From Desulfobacterales bacterium HSG17 (lineage in GTDB: Bacteria > Desulfobacterota > Desulfobacteria > Desulfobacterales > Desulfococcaceae), in contig JAUCGD010000030.1 of the NCBI GenBank assembly GCA_030377945.1, forward strand, positions 1 through 24,127: a stretch of DNA of 24,127 bases. The letters are read 5' to 3'. The first letter of the stretch is position 1. Each line of letters starts with the position of its first letter. Position numbers and translations under genes: made by a program. This document shows positions 7,690 through 14,095 of the stretch, piece by piece. Below the pieces are notes generated by a model. That model saw nothing but the letters and a program-made list of their open reading frames with translations, did no database searches and was not told the DNA's origin.

Positions 7690-7730
7690 AAAATAAAAAA
7701 AGCCCTCCTGGGAAATTCCCAAGAAAGCCT
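7690..7730 (-). terminator. Terminator-like leader hairpin H4
   Basis: On the minus strand GGCTTTCTTGGG and CCCAGGAGGGCT form an imperfect stem followed by TTTTTTTATTTT. The SD and start of radC follow immediately. The core sequence resembles H2. Confidence 0.6.
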
Positions 7731-7761
7731 CAAACTGGTTTAAAGTGTTGTTAAATGAATA

Positions 7762-7938
7762 TTATTCTGGTTTACCGCAAAAAATGCAGCGCCGAATTCC
7801 AGTACATGGCATCTTACCTGACCATGCATAAGAATGTTTTTTGCATTCTGTGGCAGTTATTTTTCCTTCCCAGACCAGATATTTAATCCATTTTTTATCT
7901 GTGCCTATTTCGCCTTGTATATTGCTGTGGTATTCCAC
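7762..7938 (-). CDS. Small Cys/His zinc-binding protein (58 aa, GTG start)
   Basis: A 58-residue frame with GTG start at 7938. GGAG (7947-7950) stands eight bases upstream, inside the end of the preceding gene. Cys and His are placed like a small zinc-binding module: CKKH at 32-35, then C45, C51 and C54 (CTGIRRCIFCGK). The start lies two bases after the stop of the 67-aa gene, which suggests translational coupling. Function unknown. The good SD, tight spacing and Cys pattern support a real gene. Confidence 0.6.
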   Translation of the reverse strand: MEYHSNIQGEIGTDKKWIKYLVWEGKITATECKKHSYAWSGKMPCTGIRRCIFCGKPE

Positions 7939-7940
7939 TT

Positions 7941-8144
7941 TTAAATCTCCTTTTTTCCATTAAATACACAGGTAATACATCTTGATTTATCCCTACAGGC
8001 AGAACAGATTCTTTTGTTATCAATAACATTACTGACATAGCCAATTATTTCATTCATAGCCTTTGTCATAGGTACACCAAGTGCCCAGGCAATGCGTCTT
8101 AAAGTACAACTTTGATAATTACTAAGCTCTGGTGTATAAGCCAT
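7941..8144 (-). CDS. Small Cys-cluster protein (67 aa)
   Basis: A 67-aa protein with a helical N-terminal half (TLRRIAWALGVPMTKAMNEII) and a cysteine cluster near the end (CSACRDKSRCITC, about residues 47-59), likely a metal site. AAGGAGAG precedes ATG 8144. The start overlaps the end of the DUF2958 gene by 23 bases, so the two are probably translated together. I do not know a characterised homologue. The context is the conjugative-element module. Confidence 0.65.
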   Translation of the reverse strand: MAYTPELSNYQSCTLRRIAWALGVPMTKAMNEIIGYVSNVIDNKRICSACRDKSRCITCVFNGKKEI

Positions 8145-8493
8145 GATTCTCTCCTTTCTTATGCCAGCCTCGGGCTTTGCAAATCAGACCAATTTCTTTT
8201 GCCGATCTGATTCTCCAAAACCGCTCAACTTCACAATCAACTTCAAATCCTATTCCTACACAAATAGATTTAAGTTCTGTAAAGCCAAAATAGCCCCATT
8301 CAGCCATTTCCAAATCTCCATTTAAAATAACAAAACCAAAAAAAATATCCTGACCATCAAATTCACTTACAAACCAGTCACAATCCCCGATGAAAAAGTG
8401 AAGATGAATCATTTTCTCTTTTACCGGGACATCGTCTGTTTCATAAAGCCTGGGTATTTTGTCTAATCTTTCTTTACCTGGTTCATTCCACAT
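8122..8493 (-). CDS. DUF2958-domain protein
   Basis: A 123-aa single-domain protein fitting DUF2958. The N-terminal motif is IPRLYETDDVPVKEKMIHLHFF, the core WFVSEFDGQDIFFGFVI, and the end a WGYFGFTEL segment followed by a short acidic/basic stretch VDCEVERFW. DUF2958 genes are common on plasmids and integrative elements beside ArdC and RadC genes; no activity is established. GGAGGA precedes ATG 8493. A 15-residue ORF with its own SD overlaps the start, giving a coupled arrangement. Confidence 0.75.
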   Translation of the reverse strand: MWNEPGKERLDKIPRLYETDDVPVKEKMIHLHFFIGDCDWFVSEFDGQDIFFGFVILNGDLEMAEWGYFGFTELKSICVGIGFEVDCEVERFWRIRSAKEIGLICKARGWHKKGENHGLYTRA

Positions 8494-8530
8494 TGTTTTG
8501 TTCCTCCATCTCGTTCATATCTGTTTTCAT
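8483..8530 (-). CDS. Possible 15-aa leader peptide overlapping DUF2958 start
   Basis: GAGAGGTG precedes ATG 8530 of a 15-codon frame (MKTDMNEMEEQNNVE) that stops at 8483, eleven bases inside the DUF2958 gene. The overlap would let ribosomes ending on the leader restart at ATG 8493. The frame is small and could be chance, but both the SD and the overlap are well placed. Confidence 0.35.
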   Translation of the reverse strand: MKTDMNEMEEQNNVE

Positions 8531-8541
8531 TTTGCACCTCT

Positions 8542-8799
8542 CTAATCTGCAAGTCTTTTGATAAATGGATAATTACCAGCAAGAAATTCTCTAGCATTTG
8601 CCAGAAGAACATCATCTCCTTTGAATGCTGCCCTCATACTTTCCATGCCCATTGTCTGAACAAAGTCCGATACAATGTTTACTGGCGGCAATGAGTTTCT
8701 ACAGATTTTTACCTGCTCGATAAGCCCGTTTGAGATAGTTATCAAAACAGCTATATTTTCTGATTCTTGATTTTTTACTTCTTGTTGCAGGTTTTCCAT
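8542..8799 (-). CDS. Hypothetical protein (85 aa)
   Basis: An 85-aa soluble protein, first gene of this module. It has an acidic N-terminal helix, two strands (IAVLITISNGLIEQVKIC) and a helical C-terminal half (SDFVQTMGMESMRAAFKGDDVLLANAREFLA). It starts ATG 8799 after GAGGAG, with the terminator-like hairpin H5 about 25 bases upstream. No family recognised. Its position suggests an accessory role in the element. Confidence 0.65.
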   Translation of the reverse strand: MENLQQEVKNQESENIAVLITISNGLIEQVKICRNSLPPVNIVSDFVQTMGMESMRAAFKGDDVLLANAREFLAGNYPFIKRLAD

Positions 8800-8822
8800 G
8801 GTTTTTCTCCTCTCTTAAAAAT

Positions 8823-8847
8823 AAAAAAACTGACCGGAAAAGGTCAG
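8823..8847 (-). terminator. Terminator-like leader hairpin H5
   Basis: On the minus strand CTGACC-TTTTCC-GGTCAG is followed by TTTTTTTATTTTT, then GAGGAG and ATG 8799. A perfect 6-bp stem with a long T tract is a good intrinsic terminator, yet no coding sequence lies upstream of it for about 550 bases. This favours a regulatory role in the leader. Confidence 0.7.
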
Positions 8848-9004
8848 CTTTAGGGTTAAAAAAATATTTTGCGTGAAATACGTTAGAATAAAAAATCAGG
8901 TTGGTTAATTTTGATAGAAGCTCAGCTAAGGACGGTTGCCGCCAAAGTATGAGAGAGCGACGTTCTCCAAATTGCTCTGGACTTCCGACTTCTTACTGCT
9001 CACT

Positions 9005-9055
9005 GTATCTTGTGAAAAGATACTTGGTTGGTTTTGAGTGAAGTTCTTGACTTCA
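9005..9055. repeat. Two tandem perfect hairpins
   Basis: GTATCTT (9005-9011) pairs with AAGATAC (9017-9023) around a 5-base loop. TGAAGT (9039-9044) pairs with ACTTCA (9050-9055) around a 5-base loop. A third, longer hairpin with a T tract follows at 9063. Three perfect stems within 80 bases is unlike the surrounding DNA and suggests a structured RNA or a protein-binding array. Confidence 0.55.
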
Positions 9056-9062
9056 TGTTTTG

Positions 9063-9085
9063 AAACAGGGCTTGCCCTGTTTTTT
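9063..9085 (+). terminator. Strong hairpin with T tract (plus-strand terminator)
   Basis: AAACAGGGC (9063-9071) pairs perfectly with GCCCTGTTT (9074-9082), and Ts continue to 9085. It would stop a plus-strand transcript, yet no plus-strand gene lies to its left nearby. It could end a small plus-strand RNA or block antisense transcription towards the defence operon. Confidence 0.6.
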
Positions 9086-9160
9086 GCAAGGGTTGGTCTT
9101 ATCTTGCTTTAAATCGGTTTCCTCCTTTGATTTGAGGTTATTGATTTGATTCTTTATTCT

Positions 9161-9191
9161 GGGAGAGGTTGGGGAATTGGGTTTATAGGGG
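9161..9191 (+). other. G-quadruplex motif
   Basis: Four G runs (GGG, GGGG, GGG, GGGG) at 9161, 9171, 9179 and 9188 are separated by loops of 7, 4 and 6 bases. This meets the usual G3+N1-7 rule on the plus strand. It stands out in otherwise AT-rich DNA. Confidence 0.6.
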
Positions 9192-9396
9192 TTGTATAAG
9201 GATTGTGAAATTGTTTTGAGTACGGCTGAGACTTCGTTTAACTGTGTGAAAGAATTTTTGATTTTAACTGAGGGAATTTTAGCTGGGTAAATTGTGCTAA
9301 ACCGGTTTTCTTCTGTGGTAAGCAGAGGCGAGTGATTGTTTCTGGGAACTCGGTAGCGCCTTGTGAGGGCATCCCTATCCTATTAAATCATTCATT

Positions 9397-9942
9397 TTAT
9401 ATTTTTGATAGAATCAAATCCATCAACCTGAGAGTATAATCTTCCAATTTGTCCGCATTATCAATTACTTCCCCGTAGGTAGTTGCACGAGGCAGGGCCA
9501 AGTAAATACTCCAAAGAGGATAATTAAATCCATCTAATTCAACGATAGTCACATCTTCGCCTTGGCTTTCAACAACCCCTTTCGCAAATCTCCAAGACTC
9601 AAGGTCGAACAGCTTAATGAGCGAATTCACTTCGTCCCTAAATACACTCCATGCTGTATAATAGAATGTGCTATCTAAAGAACCCATCATTGGTTTATAG
9701 CCTATCATATAGCTCACTACATGATGACATTTGTTTTTTTGGAGCCAATTTGGATATCCAGTCATGTTCTGCGCTTCGATTTCTTCACAAAAACCAGCTA
9801 CGGAGGAAGTATATATCCTTGTGATACTCCAAGTATCGTTACCGACAACGCTCTCCTTAGGAGTCCTATTCTTGAGGGAGGTAACCGGTTCCAAGTTTTC
9901 GTCAAGTTCTTGTGATGTGATTGTTATACTCATTCGTGCCAT
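9397..9942 (-). CDS. Hypothetical protein (181 aa)
   Basis: A 181-aa soluble protein of mixed helix and strand with several Trp and Tyr residues. A central segment runs GYPNWLQKNKCHHVVSYMIGYKP and the C-terminal third is helical and acidic. I recognise no family. It is the last gene of the minus-strand defence region and lies downstream of a broken transposase, so it may be either part of the island or a later arrival. Start uncertain: ATG 9942 or ATG 9933, neither with a clear SD. Confidence 0.55.
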   Translation of the reverse strand: MARMSITITSQELDENLEPVTSLKNRTPKESVVGNDTWSITRIYTSSVAGFCEEIEAQNMTGYPNWLQKNKCHHVVSYMIGYKPMMGSLDSTFYYTAWSVFRDEVNSLIKLFDLESWRFAKGVVESQGEDVTIVELDGFNYPLWSIYLALPRATTYGEVIDNADKLEDYTLRLMDLILSKI

Positions 9943-9992
9943 ACAGCACTTAGTAGCAGCTTAATACAGCAAGTACAACAACGAAATTAATA

Positions 9993-10271
9993 TTACAACC
10001 AGATTCTTACAGATTCCATAAAATCAGATGGTCTGAATTTAGAATCAGCGAGATAGTTATTTTTTCCCAAATTCCCGAACCCGCTGCTATCAAGCATTAA
10101 AGCAAGAGTCACCAATGGACAATCAGTACGTTTTTCTATGGCTTCTTTATGCTTGAGAAGTTGATCAGAAATTGCATACATTTTGTACATGTTGCTTTTA
10201 TTAAAATCATAATCAATAAGCTCGCCCAAATAACAGCAAGAATTAAGTGAACTGTGATGGTAAAACGCCAA
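9993..10271 (-). pseudogene. IS1634-like (IS4 superfamily) transposase remnant
   Basis: A 92-residue frame that reads as two joined pieces of an IS1634-type transposase. A stretch like the helical region before the catalytic core (LGELIDYDF, ISDQLLKHKEAIE, residues 15-46) runs straight into KRTDCPLVTLALMLDSSGF (47-65), which in intact transposases lies well downstream. The region with the first catalytic Asp (typically YDLTNTYFEG) is missing. Sequence after residue 65 no longer resembles the family, suggesting a frameshift or rearrangement. There is no ATG, only a TTG just after the preceding gene. Family recognition is from memory of conserved motifs. Confidence 0.55.
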
Positions 10272-10279
10272 AAACCAGG

Positions 10280-10798
10280 TTACTGAATGGGAGGGACACC
10301 TGCAGCATCCGCTAAGAGAAGAGCATATTGTTTCATTGTATCTTGCAAACCATATAGGAGTTTTCTCAGCTCTTCATTATACTCCCATTTCGCTTCATGA
10401 TCTGCTGGTGATATCCCAGGCCCACGAGTGTTTTCATATGTCATTAGAAGAGGATGCCATTTAGCCAAAATCGGTCTTATAGCAGAATTTAATACGGTAA
10501 CGGCAATGACTCCGAATGATAACTTTCCACCGCCTTTCGGCTGAGCAACTACAGGTCCATATTTACGTAAAATTTGTCGGGTTTCGCTAAATATCTGATA
10601 AAGCGAGGTGAGTGCCTCCCTTAAGAGGCCTTCATCAGGTTTCAGCTCAACAACAGCAATCCTTGTCACCAATTCTACGTAAAGCTCCCATGCAGCCTTT
10701 TGCTCGCTTTCATCTGCTTCCCATTCTCCTTGTATGTTCAGGAATGGAGTCTTGATGTTTGCAACAACTTTCTTCAGTTTTGCTGATGGCTTGCCCAT
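10280..10798 (-). CDS. Hypothetical helical protein beside the TIR-like gene
   Basis: A 172-aa, mainly helical protein. It begins with a basic MGKPSAKLKKVV, has an ELVTRIAVVELKP/SLYQIFSETRQILRKYGP helical pair, a short glycine turn (PKGGGKLSFG), then LNSAIRPILAKWHPLLMTYE and a final helix LYGLQDTMKQYALLL. No enzyme motif is visible. It lies 66 bases downstream of the TIR-like gene, with a strong terminator between them. It could be a partner or effector of the TIR protein, or an independent gene. Weak SD (AGGAT) before ATG 10798. An insertion remnant lies right after its stop, so its C terminus could be altered. Confidence 0.65.
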   Translation of the reverse strand: MGKPSAKLKKVVANIKTPFLNIQGEWEADESEQKAAWELYVELVTRIAVVELKPDEGLLREALTSLYQIFSETRQILRKYGPVVAQPKGGGKLSFGVIAVTVLNSAIRPILAKWHPLLMTYENTRGPGISPADHEAKWEYNEELRKLLYGLQDTMKQYALLLADAAGVPPIQ

Positions 10799-10813
10799 AA
10801 CTCAAATCCTATC

Positions 10814-10860
10814 AAAAAAGTCTCTGAGGTTCAATATAGATTTCCAGTATTCTCAGAGAC
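10814..10860 (-). terminator. Intrinsic terminator after the TIR-like gene
   Basis: On the minus strand GTCTCTGAG (10852-10860) pairs perfectly with CTCAGAGAC (10820-10828), followed by TTTTTT at 10814-10819. It lies a few bases beyond the TIR-like stop codon and likely ends the main defence transcript, leaving the next genes to read-through or their own promoter. Confidence 0.85.
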
Positions 10861-10864
10861 AGGA

Positions 10865-11428
10865 TTAATGTGTAATACCACATGCTTTGCATTTATGATT
10901 ATATTTCCACATGTCTTGACTGTTTTTAATAAGTTTTGTTTTTTCCCCATCTGTGCGAGCTGAATAAGCAGATTCTATCCAACTACCAAGCTGTTCCGCT
11001 GTATCAGGAGCCCAGTGATAATATGCATAGCATGGTTTATCTTTAGAGAAATTTTTTAAGAATCTTTCAGGTAGATGGGGTGCCTTCTGTAGCCCAGGCA
11101 AAACAATCCCTAATAATCCATTAGGAGCCGTTGCTCCTTGTTGTAAAGAGGATTTTATTTCCCAATCCACATATCTTCTGCTATGAGTACATGTCCCCAT
11201 TAATACAATTGTTACAGTAGAATCCTTAAGGTAATTTAATCGAATTTGGGACATCACATAATCAGTATCGTCACTGTCTATAAAATCTTCATCATCATAA
11301 ATACCCAACTGCTTTGGTATAAAAACTCCCTCATCATATGCCCATTTATCGATGAAATTCCCCGCCGCTGTTGTATTCCCCTTATAATGTGAAATGAAAA
11401 CTTTCCTTCGTATTCCATTATATGCCAT
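10865..11428 (-). CDS. TIR-like (DUF1863, ThsB-type) protein
   Basis: A 187-aa protein with the TIR-like Rossmann pattern of the MTH538/DUF1863 family, the family of Thoeris ThsB. Strand 1 is KVFISHY (9-15); then IYDDEDF, the strand STVTIVLMGT (70-79), and THSRRYVDWEI with E90 as the likely catalytic Glu. The next strand is LLGIVLP. In ThsB such domains make a nucleotide signal from NAD+ after phage recognition. No ThsA partner (SIR2/SLOG, NAD-binding) is present in the window. The C terminus ends with a CKAC pair. A strong SD (AGGAGGGG) precedes ATG 11428. It is the last gene before a terminator in the operon that carries hsdRMS. Confidence 0.75.
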   Translation of the reverse strand: MAYNGIRRKVFISHYKGNTTAAGNFIDKWAYDEGVFIPKQLGIYDDEDFIDSDDTDYVMSQIRLNYLKDSTVTIVLMGTCTHSRRYVDWEIKSSLQQGATAPNGLLGIVLPGLQKAPHLPERFLKNFSKDKPCYAYYHWAPDTAEQLGSWIESAYSARTDGEKTKLIKNSQDMWKYNHKCKACGITH

Positions 11429-11495
11429 TTTCCCCTCCTATGAAGACGTAATGTTATTGGTTAGAGCTCAAGATACTCGCCATTAAAATTAAGTG

Positions 11496-12410
11496 TCACA
11501 TGATACACTTTCCATTTATCACAATTGGTTGGGCAGCTTGATCAAATGCAGGATTCTGTGGGTCGTATTGTTTGCAATGAGAATCAAACTGATTGAGATC
11601 AAGACGGGTTACATCATCTGTTTCACCGACTTCACCAATATCTAAGCCATGTTGGAATGAGACTCCCCCAAGATTTGTTAGAATGTATCGGTTGTGAAGC
11701 CTCGGACCTCCAGGTTTCTGCCGCCATTGATACAAAGTCCCCTGTAGACCTTTAGGAATAATTTTTTCATAAAAATCATTCAAATAATTCATTGTGGTAC
11801 CATTCCATCTGGTATGTATTTCAATCTTCTCAGGCGGACCAACAGGCCTTTCCATTGCAAATACTTTAAGGAATGCCAACATCGATAATTTGTGATTACG
11901 TCTACATTTTGAAAAATAAGGATCTATAAATTTGACCCAACGACAGTGGCTGAGTAAAACACCAACTGAAGCCGCCATATCTTGAGCTTTGCGATTAACT
12001 AATGCCCCATGAGGATTTTCCCAGCCAGGGCAAGGTGAATCGCCCAGAGCTTCCTCACTTAAAATTTCAAGCCTATTTCCAGGGTTGCTTTTGGCCATAA
12101 CGTTGCTAAAGGGATGGCGGTCATGCTCAAGCAAGGCATTTCCCAACCAGCTATTTTGTGCATCATCCCAGATGTAATTTTTGCGTTTAATCATTGTTTT
12201 CTTAAACTGGACTAACAATTCCACCAATCGTCTTCTGTCGTTTTGATCAACCTCATCAAAGGACTCCCAGACCTTTTTGGCCCATTTCTTGGGATATTGG
12301 GATATCAACCTCCCTTGACTCAAGCCGAACTCGTGGAGAAAAAAACGACTGTTGTGGATAGCACCCCAGGTTGCAACCATTTCAGGTTCCAGCGCATATT
12401 CGTTTATCAT
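11496..12410 (-). CDS. PLD-like protein paired with the AAA ATPase
   Basis: A 304-aa protein whose C-terminal part resembles a phospholipase-D-type nuclease fold. Strand FIDPYFS (161-167) is followed by IEIHTRW and then LHNRYILTNLGGVSFQHG, with H239-x-R241 where PLD enzymes have HxK. Only one such motif is seen, with Arg in place of Lys, so activity is uncertain. The N-terminal half is helical and unassigned. ATG 12410 overlaps the ATPase stop (TAATG), a sign of coupled translation and a fixed pair. A DNA-targeting effector or a non-catalytic sensor driven by the ATPase are both possible. Confidence 0.6.
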   Translation of the reverse strand: MINEYALEPEMVATWGAIHNSRFFLHEFGLSQGRLISQYPKKWAKKVWESFDEVDQNDRRRLVELLVQFKKTMIKRKNYIWDDAQNSWLGNALLEHDRHPFSNVMAKSNPGNRLEILSEEALGDSPCPGWENPHGALVNRKAQDMAASVGVLLSHCRWVKFIDPYFSKCRRNHKLSMLAFLKVFAMERPVGPPEKIEIHTRWNGTTMNYLNDFYEKIIPKGLQGTLYQWRQKPGGPRLHNRYILTNLGGVSFQHGLDIGEVGETDDVTRLDLNQFDSHCKQYDPQNPAFDQAAQPIVINGKCIM

Positions 12411-14095
12411 TAGAACAACTCTCCTGCACGTTCATCAAAAAAACCATGGGGCCAACGATCAATGAAATCACCGTCCCTATCAACACGAATGGGCTTACAG
12501 ACAATTCCGGCGTCACCTTGTTCAATGAAATAGATGGACAGTTCTTCAGGTATCAGAGTTCGGTTTTCCGGAGCCTCATTTTCACCTGTTTCCCTGATTC
12601 TGCGTAAAAATCTTAACAGTAGATGCTCAGAATGGGTCTCAAGGATAAAAGTAAGATCCGGGCATGTTCGTACTTGCTCAACAAAAAGATCACCCAAGGC
12701 CACTTGAAAGGCAGGATGAATATGTAACTCTGGTTGCTCGATAACCACAAGGCCAGTCTTATGATGCATGGCTGCGACAATTACAGGCAGAACCTGAGAA
12801 ATACCAACACCGATGTCCTGGGGTGCAAGTTCAATGTCCTTGGCTTCATCCCTGATCAGCAGACGGCGCATTACCGGCAATGCAAGTAATTGATCACGCA
12901 GGTCAATATCTTCATCAAGGATACGATTCTGAAGCAAAGCCAGCATTAGAGGGTGATCAGCTCCCAGCTCCCTGTATTTTTTTATTTCCACACTATAGCC
13001 GGAATTAAGCCTCTCCTCCTGAGTCATCCACTCGTTTACCTTATCAATAAAGGCTTCACTGCTGAAAAACAGAGTATCATAAGCAGCAAGGCCATTTGAC
13101 CAACGGGAGTCATCAGAAGAAAATGCTGGTCTATGACTTCGTTTTGGAACCTCCCGTAGCGGACCAACATAGCATAGTTTCCGCAGCTCATCCCGGATCA
13201 ATTCACCAGGCCCAACAATCAAACTGCTTAGAAGGCGTGTGAAATTAGGTTCGTCTTCAATCTCCAGGTTCTCTGCCCATATGCCTCCGTCTAAGACAAG
13301 ATTTTTCTCCCAACGTGGGAGAGCTGAATTTTGTCGATGCAAATTAATTGGCTGAGTAAGACCTGGAATACCTTTTTCAAACTTCATATAGGTCATTAGA
13401 GCAGACAGCATAGTGAAACCTGTATTATCTGAGAGAATATCATCCTCTGAATCTTCAGATTCAACTTCGGAGGATATATCCTCTTGTTTTAATACACGAA
13501 TAAATTCTTGACGCACATCTTCAGGATTCACACCCTCATCAAAGAATACAGGGTTGAACGGGTTAATTTTTGAAATATATATCTGCAAGGCATCTGAAGA
13601 AGAATCTATTGTTATTAATTTTGATCCGTTTGTCTTAACCATGTAGGAAGAAATATATGGTTTTTCAAGCTGTTCACTCCATTTTATTGTGATATCTACA
13701 ACAGCCTCTTTAACACGGGATATGGTATCAAGTAGATAACCGCTTTCAGCCATATCAAGATAATCAGTTCCGAAAGTCTCAAAACCATCATGATATACTG
13801 GCAGGTCCTCTTTTTGAAGATCTATTTCAAAACCGATTTGGATTGCCTTCGTTTTATCATGCTGATGTACCATCGCCTCGAACCCACCGAGATCTATTGA
13901 ATCCCCTCCCAGAAGAGTTGTATCAGGATTTGTGTTGTTGCGTTCAAAAATTTCATGCGCGTAGTGCAAAGCCTGGACAATAGTTGATTTACCTGCCGAA
14001 TTAGGGCCAAATAGCAATGTGATCGGTTTGAGCTCTATTCGAACTGGCTCCAGAATACCCTTAAAATTTTCAATGGTGATAGCGGTGATACCCAT
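12410..14095 (-). CDS. DUF3696-type AAA (ABC-like) ATPase
   Basis: A 561-aa ATPase of the OLD/AAA_15 kind. Walker A is GPNSAGKS (30-37), Walker B is LVVIEQPE (about 449-454), and the H-loop-like segment is ETHSEH (about 486-491). The C-terminal tail DRWPHGFFDE is the hallmark of DUF3696. These ATPases occur as components of several anti-phage gene sets, where they probably sense or gate a nuclease partner. The insertion of about 350 residues between Walker A and B contains long acidic helices. It overlaps hsdS by one base (TAATG) and the PLD-like gene by one base, tying both to the R-M operon. Confidence 0.82.
   Translation of the reverse strand: MGITAITIENFKGILEPVRIELKPITLLFGPNSAGKSTIVQALHYAHEIFERNNTNPDTTLLGGDSIDLGGFEAMVHQHDKTKAIQIGFEIDLQKEDLPVYHDGFETFGTDYLDMAESGYLLDTISRVKEAVVDITIKWSEQLEKPYISSYMVKTNGSKLITIDSSSDALQIYISKINPFNPVFFDEGVNPEDVRQEFIRVLKQEDISSEVESEDSEDDILSDNTGFTMLSALMTYMKFEKGIPGLTQPINLHRQNSALPRWEKNLVLDGGIWAENLEIEDEPNFTRLLSSLIVGPGELIRDELRKLCYVGPLREVPKRSHRPAFSSDDSRWSNGLAAYDTLFFSSEAFIDKVNEWMTQEERLNSGYSVEIKKYRELGADHPLMLALLQNRILDEDIDLRDQLLALPVMRRLLIRDEAKDIELAPQDIGVGISQVLPVIVAAMHHKTGLVVIEQPELHIHPAFQVALGDLFVEQVRTCPDLTFILETHSEHLLLRFLRRIRETGENEAPENRTLIPEELSIYFIEQGDAGIVCKPIRVDRDGDFIDRWPHGFFDERAGELF

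Larger units (their letters stand above)
8848..9396. other. Structured, strand-asymmetric spacer without a convincing gene
   Basis: The spacer lies between the conjugative-element module and the defence operon. The plus strand is rich in G and T, especially 9120-9280. It contains three tandem perfect hairpins and a G-quadruplex motif. Minus-strand frames stay open for long distances (for example 9379-9053, 108 residues) but have no start codon; the A/C-rich strand makes stop codons rare, so these are probably not genes. Possible roles are a long leader RNA for the downstream module, a plus-strand small RNA ending at 9085, or a transfer or replication site. Confidence 0.5.

Noticed and set aside
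9005..9085. CRISPR array
   Set aside because: The hairpins differ in sequence and there are no regularly spaced identical repeats or cas genes; the CARF domain is on a sigma54 activator, not a Cas protein.
9919..9934. TGGCACG near the start of the 181-aa gene as a sigma54 promoter
   Set aside because: The -24 part matches, but there is no GC at the -12 position with correct spacing.
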